Shown here: piece after piece, positions 35,947 to 48,594 of the stretch
How the letters are laid out: each line of letters starts with the position of its first letter
How positions within the stretch are numbered: position 1 is the stretch's first letter
NCBI GenBank assembly: GCA_947172415.1
Contig: OX359191.1
Location: 4,712,001 to 4,776,000 of the forward strand
Length of the DNA stretch: 64,000 nucleotides
Reading direction: 5' to 3'
DNA from: Chondrosia reniformis
Lineage: Eukaryota > Porifera > Demospongiae > Chondrillida > Chondrillidae
Position numbers and translations under genes: made by a program
The notes under the pieces: model-generated
What the model was told of the DNA's origin: nothing
Seen by the model: the letters and a program-made list of their open reading frames with translations, nothing else
The model's database searches: none

Positions 35947-37034
35947 ACTGGTATGTACTAGTTATAAGTACTAATTTTATATACCAATACCTGTTATATA
36001 TACTAGTTGTGGGTACTTATTGTATGTACTATTTGTATATTATAATTGTACTTACTAGTTACTAGTTGTTTGGTCTAGGTGTATATACAAGTTGTTTGTC
36101 CAGTTGTATTAACAGATTGTATATACTAGTTGTATGCACTAGTAGTAGTACAAGTTGTATGTACTAGTTGTAGTGCTAGTTTTATGAACTATATAGTTGT
36201 ATATACTAGTTGTATATACTAGTTGTATGTACTAGTTGTATATACTAGTTGTATGTACTAGTTGTATATACTAGTTGTATGTTCTACTTCTATGTACTAG
36301 TTGTTGTACTAGTTCTATGTTTTAGTTGTATATACTAATTTTATATACTACTTGTATGTACTAGTTGTAGTACTAGTTGTACTTTTATATATACTAGTTG
36401 AATGCATTAGTTGTATGCACTAGTGGCTTGTACTAGTTGTATATTCTAGTTGTTTTTACTAGTACTAGTTATAATTACTAAATGTAGGTACAAGTTGTAA
36501 GTACTAGTTTAATATACTAGTTATATGTACTAGTTTTATGTATAACTTGTATGTACTATTTGTAATAACTAATTATGTACTAGTTATATGTAATAGTTGT
36601 GCGTACTAGTTGTATGTACTACTTTTATGTACTAGTTGTATATACTAGTTGCAAGTACTAGTTGCATGTACTAGTTGTATGTACTAGTTGTATATATTAG
36701 TTTTTGTACTAGTTGTATGTACTAGTTGTAGGTACTAGTTGTATGTACCAGTTGTATATACTAATTGCAAGTACTAGTTCAATGTACTAGTTATATGTAA
36801 TCATTATATACTAGTTATATGTACTAGTTGTTTGTACTAGGACTAGTTATATTAACAAGTTGTATATACTAGTTGTTTGTACTAGCTGTATGAACTAGTA
36901 TTAGTTATGTTTACTAGTTGTTGGCACTATATAGTTGTATGTACTAGTTGAATGTTGTAGTTTTATGTACTAGTTGTATGTACTAGTTACTAGTTGTATG
37001 AATAATCGATGTGATAATCAAACCACAAGTAATA

Positions 37035-37293
37035 ATCAATGAAACATCATAAAGAAGGAAAACACGAAAGAAGCAATTGCTGGGAATTGTACCCAGGACA
37101 GGTGGTTATGACCACCAGTTGCTCTGCCACTGAGACACAACTGCAAGAGCAATGCCTCTTCCATGTTCTCCCTCTTAAAGTAACTATAACAAAAAATCAG
37201 TGTACATTCTTAATTTGTGGTGATTCACTCATCAGACAAGCTGATAATCAAGACCCAGCCCATTTCCAGTGGGAGGGGCCATTTTAACCAATG
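37035..37293 (-). mobile_element. tRNA-derived SINE, copy 2
   Basis: About 90% like copy 1, again with box A (CTCAGTGGCAGAGC) and box B on the minus strand. The satellite to its right matches that to the right of copy 1 for several hundred bases, so the SINE was duplicated with its surroundings (offset about 1345 bp) rather than inserted twice. The lower-coordinate flanks differ. Confidence 0.7.
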
Positions 37294-39090
37294 GTATGTA
37301 TTAGTTGTAAGTACTAATTTTATATACCACTACCTGTTATATATACTAGTTGTGGGTACTTATTGTATGTACTATTTGTATATTATAATTGTACTTACTA
37401 GTTACTAGTTGTATGGTCTAGGTGTCTATACAAGTTGTTTGTTCAGTTGTATTAACAGATTGTATATACTAGTTGTATGCACTAGTAGTAGTACTAGTTG
37501 TATGTACTAGTTGTAGGGCTAGTTTTATGAACTATATAGTTGTATATACTAGTTGTATGTTCTACTTCTGTGTACTAGTTGTTGTACTAGTTCTATGTTT
37601 TAGTTGTATATACTAATTTTATATACTACTTGTATGTACTAGTTGTAGTACTAGTTGTACTTTTATATATACTAGTTGAATGCATTAGTTGTATGCACTA
37701 GTGGCTTGTACTAGTTGTATATTCTAGTTGTTTTTACTAGTACTAGTTATAATTACTAAATGTAGGTACAAGTTGTAAGTACTAGTTGTATGTTCTATTT
37801 CTATGTAATAGACACGTATACTATTTATAAGTACTGGTTGTATGTACTAGTTATACATATTAGTAATGTATACTAGGTTTATGTACTAGTTATAGCACTA
37901 GTTGAATGTTATAGTTGTATGTCTAGTTGTATGAACTAGTTGTATGAACTAGTTATATGAACTACTTGTATGTACTAGTTGTATGTACTGGTACTTGTTA
38001 TATTTACTAGTTGTAGGTCCTAGTTTTATGAACCAATTGTATGTAATAGATCTTTGTTCTAGTTATATTTACCAGTTATATGTACTAATTAAATGTACCA
38101 GTTGTAGGTACTTGTTGTATGTACAAGTTGTATGTACTAGGTGTATGTACTTGTTACTGGTTGTATGTACTAGTATTAGTTATATTTACTAATTGTAGGT
38201 ACTAGTTGTATGTACTAGTTCCATGTACTCGGTCCTAGGTGTACGTAAAAGTTGGGAGTACTAGATGTATGTACTACTTGTATGTACTAGTGCTAGTTCT
38301 ATTTAATAGTCGCAGGTACTAGTTGCATTTACTAGTTGTATGTACTAGATGTATGTTCTAGTTGAATGTACTATTTATATGTAGGAATTATATGTACTAG
38401 TTGTAGGTTTTAGTTTAATATACTAGTTGTATGTACTATTTGTGTGTAATCGTTACTAGTTCTATGTACTAGTTCTATGTACTAGTTGTAGTACTAGTTT
38501 AATATACTAGTTATATGTACTAGTTTTATGTATAACTTGTATGTACTATTTGTAATAACTAATTATGTACTAGTTATATGTAATAGTTGTGCCTACTAGT
38601 TGTATGTACTACTTTTATGTACTAGTTCTATGTACTAATTGCAAGTACTAGTTGCATGTACTAGTTGTATATACTAGTTTTATGTAGTAGTTGTATGTAG
38701 TAGTTGTAGTACTAGTTTAATGTACTAGTTGTATGTACTAGTACTAGTTATATTTACTAGTTTTGGGTCCTAGTTTTATGAACCAATTGTATGTAATAGA
38801 TCTTTGTTCTGGTTGTATTTACCAATTATATGTACTAATTAAATGCATTAGTTGTAGGTACTTGTTATATGTACAAGTTGTATGTACTAGTTGTATGTAC
38901 CCGTTACTAGTTGTAAGTACTAGTTTTATGTACTAGTATTAGTTATATTTACTAATTGTAGGTACTAGTTGTATGTACTAGATTAGTGTACTAGTTGCAT
39001 GTCCTAGTACTAGTTATATTTACTAGTTGTAGGTACTAGTTGTTTGAACTAATTGTATGTACTAGATGGATGGTCTACTTGTATGTACTA

Positions 39091-39510
39091 TTGTACCAGG
39101 CTCCACCTTACATGTCTCGGCCCTTCTCTTATATTTCTTGCCACCATAGCACTCGTTCCTCTTTTGCTTCCCAACTTAATCCTCCTTTGGCTAGGTCTTA
39201 ATTTGTACAGAGGTCATTCAGTTTTGCCAGTGCTTACCTCTGGCGCAGCCTACCTACAGCCATTCGTGCAACACGTAACCTCAGCCTCAACAATTTTACG
39301 GAACTATGAAAATGTTTATATTCTAATACATGAGCCACAATTTGTATTATTTAACAATATGCACACAACCGAATGGACAATTCCATTTTATTTATTTATT
39401 ATTTATTTATTGTACATATTGTTGTTTTTGTACTGGGTGTCTTTGTAGTAGCCTTAGGCTATTGGCCTACCCAGTTTAAATAAGATTTTCTGATATTCTG
39501 ATACCCTGAC
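39091..39510 (+). pseudogene. 3' end of a LINE, copy 1
   Basis: About 420 bp that include the degraded end of a reverse-transcriptase protein (pieces like FASAYLWRSLPTAIRA and LSLNNFTELWKC in broken frames), then a 3' UTR ending in GATATTCTGATACCCTGAC. The WxSLPxxIR pattern is found near the C-terminus of L2, CR1 and jockey-type LINE proteins. The copy is strongly 5' truncated and carries a stop in the frame. It is duplicated with its satellite flanks at 41767-42189. Confidence 0.75.
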
Positions 39511-41766
39511 TACATATATAGTTACATGTGCTAATTAAATGTACTAGTTATATGTACTATTTAAATGTACTAGTTTTAGGAACTAGTCGTATATACTAGT
39601 TTTAGACTTATGTAGGAATTATATATACTAGTTGTAGGATTTAGTTGTATAAACTGGTTGTATGTACTATTTGTGTGTACTCGTTACTAGTTCTATGTAA
39701 TAGTTCTATGTACTAGTTGTAGTACTAGTTTAATATACTAGTTATATGTACTAGTTGTATGTAAAAGTTGTATGTACTAGTTGTAATAACTAATTAAGTA
39801 CTATTTATATGAATTAGTTGTATGTACTAATTGCATGCACTAGTTTTATGTACTAGTTGTATGTAGTAGTTGTAGTACTAGTTTACTTTAGTAGTTGTAG
39901 TACTAGTTTAATGTACTAGTTGTATGTACTAGTTGTATATTCCACTTATATGTCCTAATCGTATATACTATTTGTATGTACTAGTTTATGCTCTAGTTAT
40001 ATGTGTATGTACTAGGTGTATGTACAAATACTAGTTATATTTACTAGTTGTACACACTAACGGTATGAACTAATTGTATGTACTAGATGTTTGTAGTAGT
40101 TGTATGTATTCATTAGTAGTTGTATTTGTTAGTTATAAGTACTAATTTAATGAACTAGTTGTAGGTACTAGTTGTATGTTATAGTTGCATTTACTAGTTG
40201 TATATATTCGTTAATAGTTGTATATACTAATTGTATGCATTAGTTGTATGTTCTAGTTTAATGTACTAGTCACTAGTTGAATGGTGTAGTTGTGTCTACT
40301 AGTTGTATGTTCTAGTTGTATGTAGTTATTTTATTTACTAGTTGCATGTACTAGTTGTATGTTCTAGTTTTAGGTACTAGATATTGATACTAATTGTATG
40401 TACTAGTTTTATGTACTAGTCGTACATACTAGTTGTATGTACTAGTACGGGTTTTATTTACTAGTTGTAAGTGCTAGTTGTATGTACTAGTTGTTTTTAA
40501 CAGTATATACTAGTTAAAATTGCTAGTTGTGGGTACCAGTTGTAAGTACTAGTTGTATTTTCTAGTTTAATGTACTAGTCACTAGTTGAATGGTCTAGTT
40601 GAGTCTACTAGTTGTATGTTCTAGTTGTATGTACTAGATACTTATACTATTTATATGTACTAGTTGTATGTACTAGTTGTACATATTAGTAGTATGTACT
40701 AGTTTTATGCAGTCCGTCTATGAACTACGTTTATGTACTAATTAAAGCACTAGTTGTATGTTATAGTTGTATGTCTAGTTGTATGTACTAGTTGTATGTA
40801 CTCGTGCTAGTTCTATTAACTAGTCGCAGGTTCTAGGTATATTTACTAGTTGTATGTCCTAGTTGTATGTTCTAGTTTTGGGTACTAGATATTGATAGTA
40901 ATTGTATATACTAGTTTTATGTACTAGGCGTACTCACTAGTTGTATGTACTAGTATGGTTTTATTTACTAGTTGTAAGTACTAGTTGTATGTACTAGTTG
41001 TTTTACTAGTTCTAGTTATAATTACTAGATGTAAGTACAAGTTGTAAGTACTAGTTGTATTTTCTAGTTATGTGTACTAGTTACTAGTTGAATGTACTAA
41101 TTGTATGTTCTAGTTGTATGTTCCAGATACTTATATATACAATTTATAAGTATTAGTTGTATGTACTAGTTATGCATATTAGTTGTATGTACTTGTTTTA
41201 TGCAGTCGTTCTAAGAACGAGGTTTATGTACTAGTTATAGTACTACTTGCATGTTATAGTTGTTTGTCTAGTTGTAAGTACTAGTTGTATGAACTAGTTG
41301 TATGAACTAGTTGTATGTACTAGTTTTATGTACTAAAACTAGTTATATTTACTAGTTGTGTGTACTAGTACTAGTTATATTACTAGTTTTAGGTTCTAGT
41401 TTTATGAACCAATTGTATGTAATAGATCTTTGTTCTAGTTGTATTTACCAGTTATACGAACTAATTAAATGTACTATATAGTTGTAGGCACTTGTTGTAT
41501 GTACAAGTTGTATGTACTAGTTGTATGTACTTGTTACTAGCTGTATGAACTAGTACTAGTCATATTTACTAATTGTAGGTACTAATTGTATGTACCAGTT
41601 TTATGTACTAGTTACTAGTTTTATGGTCAGATGTAATTACTAGTTGTATGTACTAAATGTGTGTACTAGTTGCATTTACTAGTGCTAGTTATATTTACTA
41701 GTTGTGGGTACTAGTTGTTTGAACTAGTTGTATGTACTAGATGTATGGTCTAGTTGCATGTACTAG

Positions 41767-42189
41767 TGTACCAGGCTCCACCTTACCTCTCTCAGCTTTT
41801 CTCTTATGTTTCTTGCCACCATAACACTCGTTCCTCTTTCACTTTCGAAATTAATTATACTTTAGTCAGGTCTTCATTCGGACAGTGGGCATTCGGTTTT
41901 GCCGGTGCTAACCTCTGGCGCAGCCTACCTACAGCCATTCGTGAAGCATGTCACCTCAGCCTCAATAATTTTACGGAACTATGGAAATGTTTTTATTCTA
42001 ATGCATGAGCGACAATTTGTATTATGTAACAATGTTCACACAACCAAATTGACAATTCTATTTTATTTATATATTTATTATTTTTTCTTTGTACATAAGG
42101 CTGTTTTTGTACCGGGTGTCTTTGTAGTAGCCTCAGGATTTTGGCCTACCCAGTTTAAAAAAGATTTCCTGATATTCTGATATCCTGAC
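41767..42189 (+). pseudogene. 3' end of a LINE, copy 2
   Basis: Better preserved than copy 1. The frame is open to TGA at 42006-42008 and reads PPYLSQLFSYVSCHHNTRSS, then FGFAGANLWRSLPTAIREAC and LSLNNFTELWKCF. The tail consists of TGATATTC-like words, as expected for LINEs with short 3' repeats. Satellite flanks on both sides match copy 1, so the pair arose by a segmental duplication of about 2.7 kb, not by two insertions. Confidence 0.78.
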
Positions 42190-44529
42190 TAGTTAAATGT
42201 ACTAATTAAATGTACTAGTTTTAGGAACTAGTTGTATGTACTAGTTGTATGTTCTAGATACTAATACAATTTATAAGTACTAGTTGTATGTACTAGTTAT
42301 ACATATTAGTTGTATGTACTTGTTTTATGCAGTCGTTCTAAGAACTAGGTTTATGTACTAGTTATAGTACTACTTGCATGTTATAGTTGTTTGTCTAGTT
42401 GTAAGTACTAGTTGTATGAACTAGTTGTATGAACTAGTTGTAAGTACTAGTTGTATGAACTAGTTGTATGTACTAGTAAGGGTTATATTTACTAGTTGTA
42501 GGAACAAGTTGTATGTATTCGTTGAATGCACTAGTACTATTTATAATTTGTAGTTGTGGGTACTAGTTGTATGTACTGGTTGTATGTACTAGTTGAATGT
42601 ACTAGTTGTATGTACTAGTGGTATGAACTAGCTGTATGTACTAGATGTATGGTCTAGTTGTCGGCACTAGTTATAATCAGAAATTATATATACTAATTGT
42701 ATGGCCTAGTACGGGTAATATTTACTAATTTTAGGTACTAGTTGTAACTACTAGTTGTATATACTAGGACTAGTTATAATTCTTAGTTGTAGGTACTAGT
42801 TTTAGTAATAGTTGTATGTAATAATTGTATGTACCAGTTGAATGTACTAGTTGTATGTACTAGGACTAGTTATATTTAAAGCTGTTGGTACTATTTGTAT
42901 CTACTTGTTGTATGTTCTAGTTGGATGTACTAGTTTAATGTACCAGTTTTATATACTAGTTGTATGTACTAGTTGTATGTATTAGTTTTTGTACTAGTTG
43001 TATGTACTAGTTGTAGGTACTAGTTGTATGTACTAGTTGTATGTTCTAATTGCATGTACTAGTTCCATGTATTTGTTGTATGTTATCGTTATATACTAGT
43101 TATATGTACTAGTTGTTTGTACTAGGAATAGTTATATTTACAAGTTGTATATACTAGTTGTTTGTACTAGCTGTATGAACTAGTACTAGTTATGTTTACT
43201 AGTTGTTGGCACTATATAATTGTATGTACTAGTTGATTGTTTTAGTTTTAGGTATTAGCTGTAAGTTCTAGTTCCTAGTTGTATGTACTAGTTGTAAGTT
43301 CTAATTTTATATACCACCACCTGTTATATATACTAGTTGTGAGTAATAATTGTATGTACTATTTGTTTATAATACTTTTACTCACTAGTTACTAGTTGTA
43401 TTGTCTAGGTGTATGTACAAGTTGTTTATTCCAGTTGTATTGACTGAATGTATATACTAGTTGTATGCACTAGTAGTAGTACTAGTTGTATGTACTAGTT
43501 GTAGTGCTAGTTTTATGACCTAGTTGTATATACTAGTTGTATTCACTAGTTGTTTGTACTGGTTGTATATACTTGTTGTATGTTCTACTTGTATGTACTA
43601 GTTGTTGTACTAGTTCAATGTATTAGTTGTATATACTAATTTTATATACTACTTGTATGTACTAGTTGTAGAACTAGTTGTACGTATTACTAGTTGAATG
43701 TATTAGTTGTATGCACTAGTTGTTTGTACTAGTTGTATGTATTAGCTGTAAGTGCTAGTTGTATGCACTAGGTACATTTACTAATTGTAGGTTCTAGTGA
43801 GATGTACTAGTTGTAAGTACTAATTCTCTTTACTTTAATAGTTTTATGTAACGGAACTAATTATATTTACTAGTTGTATGCACTGATTGTATCAACTAGT
43901 TGTATGTACTAGTTGTATGTACTAGTTGTATGTAGTAGATATTTGTACTAATTGTAAGCAGTATTTGTTCGTACTAGTTATACGTACTAGTTCCATATAC
44001 TAGTTGTAGTAGTAGTTGTATGAATTAGTTGTATGTACTAGTTGTATGTATTAGTTGTAAGTAATAGTTGTAGGAAGTAGTTGCATGAACTAATTGTATG
44101 AACTAGTTGTATGGTTTTATATAGTAGTTGTAGGTACTAGTTGTATTAACTAGTTTTATGTAATAGTACAAGTTATATTTACCAGTTGTAGGTACAAGTT
44201 ATAGGTACTAGTTGTAAGTTCTAGTTGCTAGTTGTATGAACTAGTTGTATGTTCTATATAGTTGTATATACTAGTTGTATGGACTAGTTGTATGTACTAG
44301 TTGTATGTACTAGTTGTGTGTACTAGTTGTATGTTCTAGTTGTATGTTCTAGTTGTATGTACTAGTTGTATGTACTAGTTGTATGTTCTAGTTGTATGTC
44401 CTAGTTATATGTAATAGTTATATGTACTAGTTGTATGTTCTAGTTGTATGTACTAGTTGTAGTACTAGTTGTATGTACTAGTAGTTATAACTAGTTATGT
44501 ACATGTTGTGTGTATTAGTTATATGGACT

Positions 44530-44600
44530 AGTAGACACAACTAGTACATACAACTTGTACACACACCTAGAACATAAAACTAGTAAATATAACTAGTTGT
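44530..44600 (-). repeat. Short inverted satellite patch
   Basis: Five to six units reading TACATACAACT(A/T)G inside plus-oriented satellite. Similar patches are at 50043-50165 and 52745-52872. Confidence 0.8.
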
Positions 44601-44990
44601 AGGTACTAAATGTATGTACTAGTTTTATGTAGTAGTTACTAATTGTATGGTCTACTTTTATATACAATTTTTATGTACTAGTTGTATGTACTAGTTGTAT
44701 GTACTAGTTTTATGCACTAGTTGTATGTACTAGTTGTATGTACTCCTTACTAGTTGTATGTACTGATTTTATGTACTAGTTTTATGTACCAGTTGTATGT
44801 ATATACAAGTAGAATGTACTAGTTGCATGTACAAGTTGTACGAACTAGTTTTATGTACTAGTTGTATGTACTAGTTGTATATACTAGTTATATATAATAT
44901 TTATATGTAGTGATAAGGGTTGTTTGTTGCGATCATGATTTAATCCAGAGTTATTATTGAGCCACAGCAACATAAATTATGATAATAGAA

Positions 44991-45016
44991 CGTTTCAACC
45001 TGTAGGTCTTCATCAG
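44991..45016 (-). ncRNA. Hammerhead-like core in Penelope terminal repeat (inverted copy)
   Basis: On the minus strand CTGATGA is followed by a GACC-TACA-GGTT stem-loop and then GAAAC, the catalytic core pattern of hammerhead ribozymes. Penelope terminal repeats are known to carry such motifs. The third stem and the cleavage triplet are not obvious here, so it may be degenerate. Confidence 0.35.
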
Positions 45017-45030
45017 CAAAACATGATAAA

Positions 45031-45281
45031 ACTAGAGAATAATAAACATTTTCTACAAAAATAGTGAAGATGTAGGGATGGCACAAAAAGCACAGAAACA
45101 AGAAAGGGATGTTACACAGTGAAGCATTAGCTCTATATGCATGAATCATACAACACCTTAGCTTGTAGGATTAATGCATAGCTAATGCTTCACTGTGTAA
45201 CATCCCTTTCTTGTTTCTGTGCTTTTTGTGCCATCCCTACATCTTCACTATTTTTGTAGAAAATTTTTATTATTCTCTAGT
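45031..45281. repeat. Near-perfect 102-bp inverted repeat with 47-bp loop
   Basis: 45031-45132 and 45180-45281 are reverse complements with one mismatch. They lie inside the insert within the inverted Penelope copy. The very high arm identity means a recent origin or correction between arms. A transcript would form a long hairpin. No coding potential is evident. The rest of the insert (45282-45772) is unique, without an open frame. Confidence 0.93.
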
Positions 45282-46110
45282 TTCTGTACTTTTTATGGAG
45301 TATAAGCTAGAAATTCTAAACCCATTTTGGTTACGCAATCGTCGACTGAATATGACGTCATTAAAATGGCGAATTTATTGAGACCTTGACTCTGAGGCCA
45401 TGAAAATCATCATACTCAATAATAGCGTTATCGCTCTCACTTCTACAAAAGGATACAGCTCGGAAAATTGAGTATTTTCGCTTAAGTAGTAGTCCGAAGG
45501 CTTATTTCGTTTTTTAGTTACAGCGGGCGAAGAAGATGAAGAAGAAGAAAATGAAAATAGGAAATTTCAAAGTTCGTTCATTTGACAGCGTAACACGGTC
45601 ACTTCCCTTAAAGGCCAGTTTATAGCATGGCTGGTCTATGTTTAACTATACATAGCCTTTTTTCGGCGATTTTCAGCCTATTTCGGATTTTCACTCATAT
45701 ACAAATGTATAAGGAAAACGAAACAACCGGTACGATCCCTACATAGAGAGTACTACCGTGCTCTCTGATAAGATATGGTTGGGGTTTATAGAGAAGTTGG
45801 ATGAGAGGTGTGAAAAGATGATATAATAAATTTTGCCAAATATTAAATTAAGATAAAAATGAATTCTAGGTTAGGGTAAATAATTGATTAGGTCATTCCA
45901 AATAGGATCAAGGGAGATTCCCTGATCCATGTTGAAACAGGTGGTAGTCTTGATCATGATGGCTTCTTTTACTTCTTTCTGTTCCTGTGTCTTTCTTTTA
46001 GGATTACTTTAGCATCCTTCCAAGCGATGTTATGTCCAGTGTCCCAGACATGGGTGGCATCTGAGTTGTTGTTATCAAATCTTCTCACAACTCTTTGATG
46101 TTCCTTCCAG

Positions 46111-46911
46111 CATCCAGTTTACAATGGAGGTAGAACAAGCAAGGGAACTTCCATTCTTGGATGTCTTAGTCAAACAAAATAATAAAGAGTTCCACACCAG
46201 TATCTTCAGAAAGCCAACATACACGGATAGTTACATCAATTACCAATCAAATCACCACCCAGCCACAAAGATAGCCACAATCTGCTGCTTGAAGAAGAGG
46301 GCTGAGAACATCTGCCAAGGAGAGGCCCTAGTACAGGAACTAAAACACATTGAAGATGCTTTTGTTGCTAATAACTACCCAGGAGGCCTAGTCAGAAACA
46401 CCTTACGAAAAAGAAAAAGAATGACACAAGAGGAGCATACAGAAGAAGAAGAAAGGATACTGTGCATGCCGTACATCAAGGGTGTCAGTGAAATTCTCCA
46501 AAGAACATGCAGGCCACTCAATGTCAAAGTTGTTCACAAAGCCCCCACGACTCTACATTCCCTCTTAACAAAGGCAAAAACTCCAATTCCCAAAACCAGC
46601 TGACTGGAGTCCTCTACGAAATCCATTGCGAGTGTGGGAACACATACATTGGAGAAACCTCCAAGTCCTTGGATAAAAGACAGAAAGAACATCAAAGAGT
46701 TGTGAGGAGATTTGATAACAACAACTCAGTTGCCACCCATGTCAGGGACACTGGACATAACATCGCCTGAAAGGATGCTAAAGTAATCCTAAAAGAAAGA
46801 CAAAAGACCATAAGGAAGGTAGAAGAAGCCATCATGATCAAGACTACCACCTGTTTCAACATGAATCAGGGAATCCCCCTTGATCCTATTTGGAATGACC
46901 TAAACAAATAA
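46111..46911 (+). pseudogene. Penelope-like RT C-terminus and GIY-YIG endonuclease, broken
   Basis: The frame starting in the truncated RT (MEVEQARELPFLDVLV at 46124, then FRKPTYTDSYINYQS) matches the end of the Penelope RT domain, where IRKPT-type and LPFLDV motifs occur. It stays open to 46603. The GIY-YIG part continues in another frame from about 46570: GVLYEIHCECGNTYIGET followed by LDKRQKEHQ, the endonuclease that nicks the target. An in-frame TGA at 46768-46770 stands where the inverted copy has TGG (Trp). After it the same frame reads on, ending at TAA 46909-46911 with GIPLDPIWND. A frameshift and a nonsense change make it inactive. Confidence 0.85.
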
Positions 46912-47037
46912 CTCCCTTAGCCTAGAATTCATTTTTATCTTAATTTAATATTCGGTGAAATTTAAGACATCATCTTTTCACACCTACCATCCAACTTCTA
47001 TATAAACCCCAACCATTCCTCTTTTTGTCATGTTTTA

Positions 47038-47062
47038 CTGATGAAGACCTACAGATTGAAAC
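47038..47062 (+). ncRNA. Hammerhead-like core in Penelope 3' terminal repeat
   Basis: The direct counterpart of 44991-45016: CTGATGA, GACCTACAGATT, GAAAC. Here the stem II 3' strand has changed to GATT, which weakens pairing. Candidate only. Confidence 0.3.
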
Positions 47063-47302
47063 ATTCTATTATCAATAATTTATGTTGCTGTGGCTCAATA
47101 ATACCTCTGGATTAGTTATATGTACTAGTTGTATGTATTAGGTATATGTACTAGTTATATATACTAGTTATGTACCAGTTGTATGTACAAGTTAATTGTA
47201 CTTGTACTTGTAGTAGGTACAAGTTTAATGAACTTGTTGTATGTATTAGTTGTAGAACTAGTTGTAGGTACTAGTTGTATTTAGTAGCTTTATATACTGG
47301 TT

Positions 47303-47632
47303 AGGGGCTGCCACAGGCAGCCCCCTATATTGTTTTCATTTGCCGATTACGTTGTATGGCTTCATGTTATGGAAAGATATATATATATAGTACGAGTTCA
47401 TACGCAACTATTGTTACACTTAATTTATACGTCAATACATCGTTTTTGCAAATGGCAGCGTTCAGGAAGCTTTAGTTAACAAAGCTTTACCATCGTTATT
47501 TTTAACGTTCAAGACACTTAAGCGCCCTCAATCGTTAGTATTATGAATATATATATTAAATCCCAACGATGCGGCCAATTAGTTCGAGTTAATTGGGGGG
47601 GCAGCAGCCCCACGAGTTTTTAAACTAGAAAT
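47303..47632 (+). mobile_element. MITE family M, copy 2
   Basis: The cleanest copy. It starts AGGGGCTGCC ACA GGCAGCCCCCT, a 9-10 bp perfect palindrome around a 3-base loop. It ends with GGGGGCAGCAGCCCC then GAGTTTTTAAACT. Satellite lies on both sides. No coding frame. Confidence 0.85.
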
Positions 47633-48242
47633 AGTTGTTTTATGTTCTAGCTATATTTATTAGTTTTAGGTTTTAGTTGTATGTACTAGTTGTATATACT
47701 AATTGTATGTCCTTTACTAGTTGTATGTACTAGTACTAGTTAAATTTATTAGTTGTAGGTACTAGTTGTAATAACTAGTTGAATGTTATAGTTGCACATA
47801 CTAATTGTATGTACTAGTTGTTAGTGCTAGTTGTATGTACTAGTTGTATATATGTACTAGTTGAATGTAATAGTTGTATGTACTAATTGTATGTACTAGT
47901 TGGATGTAATAGTACTGGTAATATTTACTAGTTGTATGTACTAGTACAAGTTATATTTAATAGTTGAAGATCCTAGTTGGTTTTTCTAGTTATCTGTACT
48001 AGTTGTATGTACAATTTTACTAATTGCATGTACTAGGTGTATGTACTAGTTGTAAGTACTAGTCGTATGTAATAGTTCCATGTACTAGTTGTAGTTCTAG
48101 TTTAATGTACTAGTTGTATATACTAGTCGTTTGTACTAGTACCATTTATATTTACTAGTTGTAGGTTCCAGTTGTTTGTACTAGTTGTATGTACTAGTTG
48201 AATGTAATAATTGTATGTACTAAATGTATGTAAATGTAAATG

Positions 48243-48594
48243 TATATTGTTTTCAAATGCCTATTATGTTGTACAGCTTCATGTTAAGGAAAGATATATA
48301 TATATAATACGGGTTCATACGCAACTGTTATAACACTTATTTTATACGTCGATATATGTATAATACGGGTTCATACGCAACTATTGTAATTTATACGGCA
48401 ATATATCGTTTTTGCAAATGGCGGTGTTCAGGGAGCTTTAGTTAACGAAGCTTTTTCATCATTATTTATGAGGGTTCAGGACACTTAAGCATCCTCAATC
48501 GTTAGTACTACGAATATATATATTAAATCCCAAAGTTGCGGCCAAGTAGTTTGAGTTAATTCGGGGGCGGCAGCCCCACGAGTTTTTAAACTCG
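48243..48594 (+). mobile_element. MITE family M, copy 3
   Basis: Lacks the starting palindrome (begins TATATTGTTTTCA) but keeps the end GGGGGCGGCAGCCCCACGAG. An internal piece, ATAATACGGGTTCATACGCA, is doubled. Confidence 0.8.

Larger units (their letters stand above)
44944..47113. mobile_element. Penelope-like element, head-to-head composite with inverted ends
   Basis: The outer 85 bp at each side are inverted copies (44944-45027 versus 47028-47113, both including TTGCTGTGGCTCAATAAT). The right part, 46111-47113, is a 5'-truncated Penelope element reading rightward. The left part, 44944-46110, is an inverted copy of the same 3' region, carrying the end of the GIY-YIG reading frame and the UTR and interrupted by a 745-bp insert at about 45028-45772. 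Tail-bearing inverted partial copies (pLTR-like) are usual for Penelope elements. Satellite adjoins both sides. Confidence 0.82.
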
